Of a stretch of 64,000 nt of DNA, positions 20,048 through 30,305 are shown in pieces; position 1 is the first letter of the stretch, and each line of letters begins with the position of its first letter. The stretch comes from Corydoras sp. C115 (taxonomy: Eukaryota > Chordata > Actinopteri > Siluriformes > Callichthyidae), in NCBI GenBank assembly GCA_019802505.1, contig JAFMOC010000262.1, positions 539,501 through 603,500 on the forward strand. Direction: 5' to 3'. The notes under the pieces were generated by a model that had not been told where the DNA came from, made no database searches, and was given only the letters and a program-made list of their open reading frames with translations. A program made the translations under genes and the position numbers.

Positions 20048-20853
20048 TGTTATGGTCGGTCACGGAGGGGCGGTGCTTCCAGGGGTGCTTCCCTCATTTA
20101 GTCTGCACATTATGTATGCCTTGTCTCTGTCCACGAATATGTATGCCTTGTCAGTGTCATCTGTTTTTATTCTTAGTTTTGCTTTGTTGGTCACGTGCTG
20201 TGTTATGGTCACGTGCTGTGTTTTGTCATGTCATGCTTTGTTATTGTCACATGGTCACGGTTTGTTTTGGTCACATGGTGTGGGTTGGTCTGTGTTCACG
20301 CCCCTGTAATTATGCACACCTGGGTTCCTGATCACAGTTCCCTATTTAAGCAGCTCACGCCCGTCACTCCTGGCTAGATGGTCTTGGTTTGTGCACCTAC
20401 CCTTATCACGCCTCGTCCACTCTGGCCCACACCCTTGTCCCCTGTTCTCAGTCTCGCCATGTTCCTAGTCTCGATCTGTTCTTAGTCTCGCCCTGTTCCT
20501 AGTCTCACCCTGTTCTCGCTCCGTCCTGGTCTTGTCTCGTCCTGTTGCACCTCGTCTCCATTTGGGCCTGTGTTCATGCCTCTGTTCCAGTTTCTACGTC
20601 CCGCCTTGTTCACCTGGTATTTAGCCACACTCCACCCTGCTCGACGCTGTGGATTGGAACACGGCCCCGCTGACGTCGGACGCCGTGACGTCAGGCCCCA
20701 GCTCCGCAGCCGCTTGTTTGTTCACCTGTCAATGTTACGTTTACCTGTGTGTGGCTAAATAAACTCTGTCAACACCTAATCCCCGCCCCGACCTTGTCGT
20801 TCCGAGTAGCGGATCCACCCACTCCTCACGGTTTGCTTTGGTAAACCGTAACA
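20048..20853 (+). mobile_element. Solo LTR (806 bp), Gypsy 1-related
   Basis: Starts TGTTATGG, ends CCGTAACA, with perfect CTTAA duplications at 20043-20047 and 20854-20858. AATAAA occurs in GGCTAAATAAACTC near 20757. The end (GAGTAGCGGATCC, ACCGTAACA) resembles the Gypsy 1 LTR, but the body is longer and contains tandem variants of CTAGTCTCGCCCTGTTC and of GTCACGTGCTGTG. Confidence 0.88.
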
Positions 20854-20869
20854 CTTAATGGTTCAAAAA

Positions 20870-21690
20870 AAGGGGTGCTGTTGTCCTCAGAATTTCAAGA
20901 GTCCAGGAAGACCAGTGTTAATACTTTGTAGAGCATCCTTTAGCTTTAATAACTGTCAACAAACGTTTTTTGGTAAGTACTAACAAGCTTCTTACACCTC
21001 TCAATTGGAATCTTGGCCCATTCTTCACGTGCAAAAGCCTCTAGTTCAGTGATGTTTGATGGCTTCCGTGTTGCAACTGCCTTCTTTAAATCCCACTAAA
21101 GATTTTCAATTGGGTTTAGATCAGGGGACTGAGAAGGCCACTCCAGGACATTCCAGGATCTTTTTCTCAAGCAAGCTTTGGTTGACTTGGAGGTGTGCTT
21201 GGGATTATTGTCTTACTGGAAGGGCCAATGATGCCAACGTTTAATTTGTCAACAGATGGCATCATGTTCCTCTTTAAAATGGCCTGGTATTTCTGAGAAT
21301 CCACGATGCCATGTACGATGGATGGAAGCTCCTTTGTCTTTCCCATGATTGCAACTCACCTTGACTTCCTTCATGGATGGGGTTTATATATGCATTACAG
21401 CTGAAGCTAATTAAGGATCATTATAGAGTTCTCAAACGCTTAGTTATGTTTCAACTCCACTTTAGTCCATAAAACCTGTCAGAAAGCTTTAAAAACATTA
21501 TATAAGGGTTGAATAATTGTGACATGGCTATCTTAACAAAATATACTGTTACACACACAAATACTATATAATGAATTTTCTGTTCTGATTTTATGTATCA
21601 CTCAACTCATAAAGAAGTCATCCAAAGCAGAACCTTGCTATTTGAAAAAACTTATATTGATAAATCCTTAAAATCTTTGGGAGGTTGAAT
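20870..21690 (-). mobile_element. Tc1-like relic
   Basis: Antisense fragments of a Tc1-type transposase C-terminus are visible: GGGTTTAGATCAGGGGACTG is the complement of the SPDLNPI-type block, followed by downstream blocks in the usual order. TTGAATAATTGTGACATGG near 21509 is a familiar Tc1 subterminal sequence. The reading frame is destroyed and the N-terminal half is missing. Confidence 0.65.
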
Positions 21691-21703
21691 ATGTCTGATT
21701 CCA

Positions 21704-21705
21704 AC

Positions 21706-21740
<35 letters not shown>

Positions 21741-21756
21741 ACACACACACACAAAC
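21704..21756. repeat. (TA)n/(CA)n microsatellite
   Basis: TA tract passing into ACACACAC repeats. Confidence 0.9.
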
Positions 21757-21905
21757 ACAAGCATGAATGATCATATAGATTATTTAATAACTGTAAACAA
21801 GAGCTAAATGCATAGCTGGCAACTAAACTGAGCCAGTTATCCTGAACACTCTACAAATCTACTGCTTCAAAAATCCACACGAAATCCACACAAAAGCTAA
21901 AATGC

Positions 21906-24466
21906 AAAGGTGGTCTAGAACTTCCAAACTTTTATCATTATTTTTTAGCTAATAGATTGCAGTATATTTCAAAGTGGACCAAGTTAAATTCTTTAGATAA
22001 CCCATGGTTGGAATTAGAACAAACATTTTGTGGGAAATTGAAAATATCTGCTCTTAAAAGTTATAACTGTTTTAAAAGCCTTAACATTAAGACCACTCTT
22101 AATGTCTGGTGGGAATTTTTAAAGATAGCCAAATCCTCACTAATCCCATGTAAAATGACACCTATTTGGAACAATCCAGATATATGTCAAGCAAAGGCAG
22201 TACTGAATTTTATAGAATGGCAAGAGAAAGGAATAAAGAATTTAGAACATGTTATTTATGAGGGGACCTTTATGTCATTTGAAGATCTCATTTCTAAATA
22301 TGGGATTAGCAGTAACAAATTTCTCGAGATCCATCATTCAGTCAAAATTCAAACTAAATAAGCTTAAATGTGAAACTGCAGTATTGATAACAGATTTTCT
22401 AAATCTCTATAAACCTAAACTCCTGTCAAAAATATACAAATTATTGTTAAAAATTGATGACTCCATATGCCTCCATATGGTGGTTGGTGGGAGGGGTCAT
22501 GGACGAGTGCTTTGGCGGGCTGCGGGTGTGGATCTGGGGGTCAATGGTGGCGGGTGCCAGCCCTGTCACGATGGCGGACCTCCCTTATGGGGTCGGGGTG
22601 CAGGGCCTGGGGCCCTGGCGCCCGGGGTGGCCTGTCTCGCAGCCGGGTCCCTCGGCGTGCTGGAGGGGTCTAGGCCCCCCTTGGCGCGCTGCCACGTGGG
22701 GCGGTCGGCCTGCTCTGGGTGCCTCCCCAGTGGGGGGGTCGGACCCAAGAGAAATACCAGCGGGGCCAGTCGGGTACAGATTCGGGCGTATGCGTGTGTG
22801 TGCACGTGCGGATGTGCGTGTGTGGTCGAGTGAGTGAGGGAATGTGTGTATGTGGGTGAGTTAGTGGGTGTGTGTGAATGCTTTTTGTGTTGAATGCAAT
22901 TTGTTGTCTGTATGCATGTAGGTATGTATGTTTCTGTTGTGTTTGTGGCGTGGACGGGGGGGGGGGGTCCCGGGGCCATCCTTCCTCGCTCGGTGGTGGG
23001 GTGTGTGGGGCTGGGGTGCCTAGTGAGCCGGATGGCCAGCTCTCCTCTTCCGGGAGGCAGTTCACTGCATCCCGGTCTTCATCCTGACGCTTCCCCTCCC
23101 TCCTCCTGCCCCAGAAACATTTACATTATTCATACACGGGTTGGGGGGGCTCATGTTGCGTGGTGTCCCTCCTCTCTTCTCTCCTCCTACATCATACAGG
23201 TCACATCATATCACACATAGGGCCTTGGGGGCGGGTATGTTACGTGGTGGTTGGTGGGTGGCGCTGCTGAGGTGCTCCCCACCAGTCTGCTCACTGATGC
23301 CTGTCCCTCAATCTTAATTGCATGTTAGACACTAAGGGCCTTGGGGGGGGCAGTGTGACTGGGTGCTGTTATTTAGTGCTCATGTTCGGTCATAAAAATC
23401 AGTCCCCCCAATTTTATTTGCACTGTAGTTTTTAGACACACTTCCACTTTACATAGTCACTGCAAGGAGGGGAGGGCGGGTCCTCACATGCCTGGCCCTG
23501 TGCGCCCTACCTGGGGTGGGGACTGGCTGGCTACCTCGCTGGGACACTGCAGGCCCAATGCCGGTGTCCCCTGGCTCACGTCAGTTGTCCTTATTTGTTA
23601 AATGTGTGTGCATGAGTATGAGATTTAGGTGTACAATTGGCGTGTGCAATTGGGATGAATGAGCACGTATGAATGGGTACTTGTGTGAATGTGAGAGTGT
23701 GGACGACCTGGACCTGCTGAGCTCATCACCTTCAGGGATGCTGGGCATCGCTGTCACCACCCCCTGGGGGTGGGTGCCTGTGTGTCTGGCTGGGTGTCTT
23801 GGTATGGGGTCTGACCTGTTCCCTTTGTGGTGATGTCCTGGGGTGGTTTGGCCTCCTTGGTGTGGGGGGGGGGGCTCTGCCGGGGGTTGGGTCGCTTGCG
23901 GGTGCTGGGGCCTTGGGGGCCGCATGCTCGGCTCTTGCCGAGGGTTCCGGCCTGGGGGGGAGGGTTGGATGTCTCGTTGCTTCTGGTTCTCCGGGTTCCT
24001 GCCCCCTGTCCGTGGGGGCCTCGTCTGGGATCTCCGTCCTTCCTCCTCTGCGGTGCGTGTACTGTGGCCATCGGGTTGTGTGGCCTCTGGTCTTCAGGTT
24101 ACCGTTGGCCTCGGGTGGTCCCGGTCCCCCTGGTCTTTCCCTATCCGTCGCTGGACCATGGGAGCATGGTCGCGGTTTCTTGTCCTCATCATGAATGCAT
24201 TCCATAACAGGGGCACATACATACGCACATAAAGAGACACACACGATTTATAACAATATTAGGATGTGTGTGTGGGTGTGTGTCTGGGGGCGTGTGTATT
24301 TATGTATGTTTGTATATAGGTATGTATGTGTATATACCTGTGTATATATGTATTTAGGAATGTATATATAGGTTGTTTCTTTTTTTTTCCTCTCTCTCCT
24401 TTTCCTCCTCTTTTTCTCCCCCTCATGCAATGGCGGAATAATTCAAATCAATCAAATAAAAGCACA
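21906..24466 (+). mobile_element. L1-like LINE, 5'-truncated, with long G-rich 3' UTR
   Basis: 21906-22361 encodes the C-terminal part of an L1-type ORF2: KGGLELPNFYHYF, LQYISKWTKL, PIWNNPD and YEGTFMSFEDLISKYGI. A frameshift follows near 22340-22370, after which LTDFLNLYKPKLLSKIYKLL-like sequence reads in another frame. From about 22480 to 24440 the sequence is strongly G/T-rich on the + strand with TG-rich microsatellite runs and no codon structure, ending with ATCAAATAAAAGCACAA. I read this as the element's own 3' untranslated region because nothing else separates it from the coding end and the polyadenylation signal. It fills the end of HSF5-like intron 2. Confidence 0.7.
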
Positions 24467-24696
24467 ATTAACAGTAATAGGCTACAATAATCTGTAGAAA
24501 TGTTCCTGTAAAAACGTAAAAGCAAACATATATGGTACATCAGTGCAGTCAGATTACCAATCAGATTGCAAAAGCTACCAGACATGACAGGTTAAAAAAA
24601 ATAAAAAATAAAAAATCCTCACTTGAAGTTAAAGTTACCTCTGGCCATCCTCGTTTGTTTGAGTTATTCAACCTGCATTCCTTTCTGCTGTTGCAG

Positions 24697-24788
24697 TATG
24701 TCCATGCTGTCCCCCAGGATCATTGCATCCACACACTACAGGCTTTCATCAGTCACCTGTCGCCTACTCCACTTATGGCTACTACCAA
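24697..24788 (+). CDS. hsf5: HSF5-like heat shock factor, exon 3
   Basis: A strong acceptor (TTTCTGCTGTTGCAG, ending 24696) and donor (CCAA|GTAAGA, 24788/24789) bound a 92-bp exon. Entered in phase 1, as exon 2 requires, it reads VCPCCPPGSLHPHTTGFHQ then SPVAYSTYGYYQ. This joins to the exon 2 end (FYPPAYLPQFVP) as a Tyr/Pro stretch, then a CC pair, then a Ser/Thr/Tyr/His stretch, which resembles the middle of human HSF5 as I remember it. It leaves in phase 0. No downstream exon with that phase and recognisable sequence was found before 25797. Confidence 0.72.
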
Positions 24789-25796
24789 GTAAGAAGATCA
24801 TGATGTTATTTTTCTGATCTAAATGTATATTGTGGCATGAGTGTGTGATGGGTGGAGCTTGTAGACGGGAGGTAGGCTTGGGATGCAGATCTGGTAAGCA
24901 TTGACACCTATCTTGAATTAACACCCTGTAATTGTGTCTGATTTGTGTGCAGTAAAGAAGGTGGAAGGGGGTTGGAGAGTGTTGTTGGAAGCATGTTGGA
25001 AGCCATCCCTGTCATCAAAACCCAATATTTAGAGGAACTCACTGTGTGTTTGTGTTATTCCTCCCCCTTCTTATTTTGCAAAATAAATATTTTTACTTCA
25101 TGCCTGTTTTCTGGTGTTTAGCCCACAAAATTCAAACCATTTTAGTATCACCAAAATACTGTACAAAAGTTACACTAATTAGCCATTTAATATAAGTACA
25201 CATATGTGTTCATATCCTCCTGGTCAAATGTGCACATACCATAAAGATGCACATTGTAAGTACATTGGAGTCCATCTCTCTTGGTACATACAGTATTTAG
25301 TCCCTACATTAATGTTGGTGTTCTCACCGCCAGTTCCCGGGTTTCAAAATGTTCAGTTTTTCAGTTTTCTGTTCACTAAGACTGTTAGGTCATTTTCGTT
25401 TCATCCAGCAGAAGACACTCTTTTGCTGTCGTGTCAAAGAAACTACAGCCTCTGGCAAGGTTAGGTTCAGAATAAACCTTTTGCGCAGCATGATGACACA
25501 TTAACCTGCATGTTGTTTTTTACTTGTCATGTAGAGATATGAAATGTCCTATCATATATTTTAGTGGTGAAACTGTACACTACATGTTTTGGTTCAAGTT
25601 GAGTATGTTTCAGTTAAGTTAGTTATTGAGTGAATGAAAAGATAGAAAATGCATTAGACATTTAGCTTAGCTTAGCTTAACCTGGCGTGTTAACACTGTT
25701 CTATCGCAATCTTTAGCAATAGCTCAGCTCCATAGCTTAACTATCCTGATACAGCCTGATATAAAGCTACATTGTGACAATGTACCTGTCACACCG
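24789..25796. other. HSF5-like intron 3 or 3' region
   Basis: AT-rich sequence. Two splice-bounded open stretches (near 24958-25070 and 25412-25462) are possible exons but fail phase or similarity tests. No poly(A) site was assigned. Confidence 0.4.
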
Positions 25797-26338
25797 GGGC
25801 GCGCTGTCCGGAAAATGGCGGTGAAGCGCGGTGCGGTGGAGAATCAGAGAGCCAGGTGACCAGGTAAGCGAACCAAAAAAGCTTCATTAGCTTTTGCACA
25901 GCGGGAACGCCGCTGGAGGAAACGCGATCCGAAATAAACAAAACAAAACGAAACCGCGGGAACGCCGTGGAACACACGATGAAATGTGTAGAAACTCCGA
26001 AACATGTATATATCAAGCACTCAGCGGAAAGGCAGCTGAATGCAGGGCGAGATGAGCCCGGAGCGGACTGTATTTACAAATTACACACCACATGACCACC
26101 CCGAATGTGGGAATGAACCTAAGCACACGAAGCGTGTATGCTCATTCAAACTCAGTCTAAATGCTGACCTACTGACTGCTCAGCCAGGATGCTACAAATG
26201 CAGTCAGTAGGTCGCACGTGATCAGGTAGGACCCAATCCCTGCTCAAGGGGGTGGGTCCTACCTACGGAAGCCCTATACGGTCGAAAACCCGACACACGG
26301 GAGACAGGGAGGAGGGGCCCAACCCTCCCAACCTGACA
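25797..26338 (-). repeat. 3' LTR of family B
   Basis: Complete LTR with TG and CA ends. GGGAACGCCG motifs recur inside it. Confidence 0.85.
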
Positions 26339-28412
26339 TATCGCCCCCCCAAAACCAACCGGGGGGCAAAGGCACCCGGGGCCACGAAAAGGAAAACAAA
26401 GGGGGCTTGAGGGTAACGTGGAGACCCCTAGAGTGTGCGGGGGCGCCGTGACTACGGGCGCGGCGGCACCGTGCCCCCGTGTGAGGGTGTGGACGTCGTG
26501 CCCTCGTGTGCTGATGAGGGGCACGTGACCCCTTGAGAATACAGCGCCGTTGAGAGACTCGAAGGGTGTGAAAGCCCTGTGACCCCGTGTGGAAGTGAGG
26601 GGGAAGTAGTCCCTTGTGTGTGTGGTGCCGAGCCTTCATGTGGGCATGAGGGTGATGGGACCCCTTGAGGACGCGGGGGCGCCATGACCCTGGGTGCGTG
26701 CTAGGAGGGCATGACCCCAGGTGGGCACGAGGGGGATCTACGCCCTTGAAAGCACAGGAGCGCCGTGACCCTTTGTGTGCACATGGGGGACGAGATCCCT
26801 TCGTGGGCTCCGGTGTGGTAAGGCCTAGTGCCGACCTAGGAACCCGGGAAACTGTGATCGGGCCGAAAACCGGAGTACACGCGACCGCCGAGAGAGACCG
26901 GGTAGGTACGAAAATAACCCGAGTGAAAGCGAAGGTGACCCGAGTGGACGCGGAAGTGACCCGAGTGGACGCGGAAGTGACCCGAGTGAACGCAGAAAAG
27001 GCAGACCTAACCCGAGTGGACGCACTTGTGACCCGAGTGGACGCAACGGTGAATCCGATTAGGTCCATGAGCATGGCAGCCGACCCAGGGTCCCATGCGG
27101 ATTCATCCGCCCCCAAAGCTCTTGGTACAGTGGATCCTTTGTCCGGAGCGGGTGTCACTCTGTCCTGGGCGGAGGACGGATCGTCCATATTAAAAGACAC
27201 ATAGTCCAGCAGGGCGGTCTTATAGTCAGAAGCAGGGATCAATATATCTTGTGCGGGGACCACAGGACTCCACTGCCTCCTCGCCAGACCACTGGACTGC
27301 CCTCTGGGGAACGCGCTGAGCGCCACACCACGACTCCCAGTCTCCTTCCTCTCCGCCACCTGGACACAAAAAGGAAGAGCCAGTACCTCGTCCATACTAC
27401 ACACCCTATTGTCCTGGTCTACCGAGACGGAGTCCGAACCTCGACCGCAGACAACACAGACCCCGGACGGCATGTCCCGCGGAGAACCCCGCGGAGTATT
27501 ATGCGGAGTATCGCGAGGAGAAGCGCCGGACGCATCGCGAGGTGAAATGCGAGGAACCCCGCGAGGAGCCACGCGAGAAAAAACGCGTTGAAGCGGATGC
27601 AGAGTGTCTCCCTGAACCTCGCGAGGCGCAGTTCGAGGAGCAGTGCCCAGGGCAACGCGAGAAGAATCGCATTGAGGCCTAGGCGGAGTGCCACCCTGAG
27701 CGCCGCGCGGAGACCTGCGAGGGGCAACGCGAGGGGCAACGAGAGGAAACACGTGTTGGGGCGAAGCCTGCAGAGTGTGACCCCGAGCGTTGCGAGAAGC
27801 AGCTCGAGAAGCCGCGCGAGGGGAATCGCGAGAAGCGATGCGTGGAGGACTGCAAGGGGCAATGAGAGGGGTAGCGCGAGGAAAAATGCATTGGAACGCG
27901 TGCGGAATGTCACCCTGAATATCGAGCGGTGCGGGGCAAATCGTGAGCGTAATCGCGAGGAGCAACCAGTGAAGAACCGTGAGGGGCAACGAGAGGGGCA
28001 GCGCAAGGAGCAACGCGAGGAAAGACGCGTTGGGGTGACAGCAGAATGTCCCCCAGAGCGTCGCGAGGCGCAGCGCGAGAAGCAACGCGAGGGTAATCGC
28101 GGGGAAAACCGCGAGGAAACACGCGTTGAGGAGGACCTCGAGAGGCAACACGAGGAGAAACGTGTTGAGGTGAAGCCTCATCCTGAATGTCGCGGGAAGC
28201 AGCACGAGGAGAATCACGAGCGAAATCTTGAGGAGCGACGTGTGGAGGACTGCGAGGCGCAGCGCGAGAGGGAACCCAAGTGGCGAGGAAGAAATCGCAG
28301 AACGGGTCTTCCGTGGAGTCAGGAGACTCGCACGGAGGAGCGCGAGGCGGGAACCCGAGCAGCGAGGGAGAGCTTGCTGAGCGCGTCCTCCGTGCAGATA
28401 GGAGACTCGCAC
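26274..28412 (-). CDS. Family B repeat-rich ORF (about 690 codons), unknown function
   Basis: A single minus-strand frame stays open from at least 28412 into the 3' LTR. In order: Leu/Arg-rich and Arg/Ala/Pro-rich repeats (about 28300-27480) such as QHVFPLVAPRVAPRRSP; a short non-repetitive stretch with two Cys (VCVVCGRGSDS) and an acidic segment LLDYVSFNMDDPSSAQD (about 27450-27160); seven copies of a TRVTSAS-type heptad (27055-26915); and units of the type KGSxRPxAH (26830-26440). The length of open frame could partly reflect GC-rich repeat composition, since other frames are open too. The unique middle segment and heptads are the best argument for coding. I know no relative. Confidence 0.5.
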   Translation of the reverse strand: MRVSYLHGGRAQQALPRCSGSRLALLRASLLTPRKTRSAISSSPLGFPLALRLAVLHTSLLKISLVILLVLLPATFRMRLHLNTFLLVLPLEVLLNACFLAVFPAITLALLLALRLATLWGTFCCHPNASFLALLLALPLSLPLTVLHWLLLAITLTICPAPLDIQGDIPHAFQCIFPRATPLIAPCSPPRIASRDSPRAASRAASRNARGHTLQASPQHVFPLVAPRVAPRRSPRGAQGGTPPRPQCDSSRVALGTAPRTAPREVQGDTLHPLQRVFSRVAPRGVPRISPRDASGASPRDTPHNTPRGSPRDMPSGVCVVCGRGSDSVSVDQDNRVCSMDEVLALPFCVQVAERKETGSRGVALSAFPRGQSSGLARRQWSPVVPAQDILIPASDYKTALLDYVSFNMDDPSSAQDRVTPAPDKGSTVPRALGADESAWDPGSAAMLMDLIGFTVASTRVTSASTRVRSAFSAFTRVTSASTRVTSASTRVTFAFTRVIFVPTRSLSAVACTPVFGPITVSRVPRSALGLTTPEPTKGSRPPCAHKGSRRSCAFKGVDPPRAHLGSCPPSTHPGSWRPRVLKGSHHPHAHMKARHHTHKGLLPPHFHTGSQGFHTLRVSQRRCILKGSRAPHQHTRARRPHPHTGARCRRARSHGAPAHSRGLHVTLKPPLFSFSWPRVPLPPGWFWGGDMSGWEGWAPPPCLPCVGFSTV
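26440..27055 (-). repeat. Coding tandem repeats of family B
   Basis: ACCCGAGTGGACGCGGAAGTG-type 21-bp units at 26915-27055 and longer irregular units at 26440-26830 (GTGTGxGxxxGAGGG-type words). Both mostly keep the reading frame. Confidence 0.75.
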
Positions 28413-29036
28413 GGAGGAACGCGCGGCGGGGCCCGGGCGACGAGGGAAAACTCGCCGAACGGGTCCTCCGTGGAGACAGCACCCTCTCTCAGTCCCTCTC
28501 CGACAACATCCTGTTGTCGGTCCCTCTCCGACAACACCCTCTCTCGGTCCGAAAGCTCCCGACTGGTCACAAGGTCAAACACCCTGCGACAGCCGATAAT
28601 ATACGGCAGTGGTTTTAACGCCACACCGTCGCAGGGTGCTGGGAGCTTGATTGAGGCCGAGAGAGGGAGAACAATCTCCCCATATTCCGGGACCGGATCA
28701 ATACCCCTCCTCTCTCCAACCTCCAGGGAGCGAGCATAGCCAGTGCTGCAGCGAAGAAAACGCTGCTAATGGCGAGGCTAACGCCGATCTAAATAGCCGA
28801 ATGCTGAAGCCGAAAAACAGTACAAAAACGGGCTTGTGCCGAAGCTAAGGCCGCTAACAGCCGGAGGATGCGGCTAATCGCGGTTAGCGCCAAGCTAACA
28901 CAGCTACCGATTGTATATATAAAAAAAACAAACCCAGGACGAAAGCCGGGAAACGCGGTCGCGCCGAAATATAATAAAGGTGAGCGCTTACCAGGAGGAA
29001 TCCTGGATTTGGCGGTTGTTCTTCAGGTGAGCATTA

Positions 29037-29562
29037 TCTCACACCGGGGTGCGCTGTCCGGAAAATGGCGGTGCAGCGTGGTGCGGTGGAGAATCGGAGA
29101 GCCAGGCGACCAGGTAAGCGAACCAAAAAAGCTTTATTAGCTTTTGCACAGCGGGAATGCCGCTGGAGGAAACGCGATCCGAAATAAACAAAACAAAACA
29201 AAACCACGGGAAAGGCCCCGGAACACACGATGAAACGTGTAGAAACTCCAAAACATGTATACATCAAGCACTCAGCGGAAAGGCCGCTGAATGCAGGGCG
29301 AGATTAGCCCGGAGCGGACTGTATTTACAAATTACACACCACATGACCACCCCGAATGTGGGAATGAGCCTAAGCACACGAAGCGTGTATGCTCAGTCAA
29401 ACTCAGTCTAAATGCTGACCTACTGACTGCTCAGCCGGGATGCTACAAATGCAGTCAGTAGGTCGCACGTGATCAGGTAGGACCCAATCCCTGCTCAAGT
29501 GGGTGGGTCCTACCTACGGAAGCCCTATACGGCCGAAAACCTGACACACGGGAGACAGGGAG
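29037..29562 (-). repeat. 5' LTR of family B, truncated
   Basis: Matches 25797-26313 closely, then stops at GGGAGACAGGGAG where unrelated sequence begins. It keeps the minus-strand AATAAA (as GCTTTATTAG near 29130) that the other LTR has lost. Confidence 0.85.
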
Positions 29563-30059
29563 GTCTATATGAAGAAATTACTTGAACGTAATGTTATAAA
29601 ATATGTACTATGAAATAGTTTATAGAGGTCTTTTAACTATGTGACATTAGCGTTGTAGAGTGACTGTTTTACGTTCTGTTTTTAATTCCATTGTCAGGGA
29701 AGATTGCAAGTTTAACAGTAATTACAGTCAGGATGGCTGTGCTGTCTAAGGACTATGATGGATGTTGAGGTTCGAACTACACTTTGAAGGCTTTTTTTGT
29801 TTTAACAGTCAGGATTGGTAAATTGTATAAGGAATATACAATCCAAGTTATATTGTATATCTTTTGTGCTTTAACGAACGAGTGTTTGAATCCCTTCTAT
29901 TGTGGATTTCTGTTCTGGTTTGTCTGGTAGATGTCAAGGTAGAATAACAGATGAACTGCTTTGGCAGTCAAGATTGATGAGCGGTCTAAGTTGCTACATT
30001 AAGGTCACCGTCTTGCGTTAGTCTCCCACTTCTGAAGGATTTCTTTTGTTACTCATTTT
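29563..30059. repeat. Degenerate repeat with AACAGTCAGGAT motif
   Basis: Variants of AACAGTCAGGATTGG occur near 29712, 29802 and 29964, and again at 49458 on the far side of the hAT element, so this was one continuous region before that insertion. No gene seen. It ends in CTCATTTT (30052-30059), the hAT target duplication. Confidence 0.5.
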
Positions 30060-30169
30060 CAGAGGTGGGTAGAGTATTCAACAATTTTACTCAAGTAAAA
30101 GTATTCTTACTTGAACCAAATATTACTCAAGTAAAACTAGAGTGTATAAATAAAATAAATAAAAAAGAA

Positions 30170-30281
30170 CCGCCTAAAATAGGGAAAGAAGTAGGCGGAG
30201 AAAGGCGAACCATCTGAAATTAATAAGATGGGGAAACGGCGCATGATAGATGGGAGGATGCACGAGACGTGGGAGCTCTGA
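30170..30281 (-). repeat. Remnant of Gypsy 2 3' LTR
   Basis: About 110 bp matching 37585-37694. The purine-rich CTCCGGGAGGGGTGATT (minus strand) next to it marks the 3' end of the interior. Confidence 0.75.
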
Positions 30282-30305
30282 AATCACCCCTCCCGGAGGG
30301 GAGTC

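Larger units (their letters stand above)
25797..29562 (-). mobile_element. Non-autonomous LTR retrotransposon, family B
   Basis: LTRs at 25797-26338 (542 bp, TGTCACACCGG to CCAACCTGACA) and 29037-29562 (last 25 bp or so missing, first bases mutated). A polypurine tract TTTTGGGGGGGGCGA (minus strand) abuts the left LTR at 26339-26355, fixing minus orientation. The 2.7-kb interior holds a repeat-rich open frame on the minus strand and none of the usual retroelement enzymes. The leader shares GGTAAGCGCTC (minus strand, near 28992) with family A. Because the right LTR is truncated, no target duplication can be tested. Confidence 0.82.

Noticed and set aside
22480..24440. CpG island or GC-rich gene
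   Set aside because: G and C are split by strand (G-rich + strand) with few CpG, and short frames have no domains.
24958..25070. Possible exon 4 after TTTGTGTGCAG (frame with GLESVVGSMLEAIP)
   Set aside because: Exon 3 ends in phase 0 but this frame needs two bases from the previous exon. Similarity to HSF5 is too weak to overrule the phase clash.
25412..25462. Short 17-codon open stretch between CATCCAG and AAG|GTTAGG
   Set aside because: Phases fit, but the sequence has no resemblance to HSF5 and such short stretches are common by chance.
27588..28739. 383-codon Arg/Glu-rich frame on the + strand of family B
   Set aside because: It lies opposite to the LTR orientation and the polypurine tract and mirrors the minus-strand repeats.
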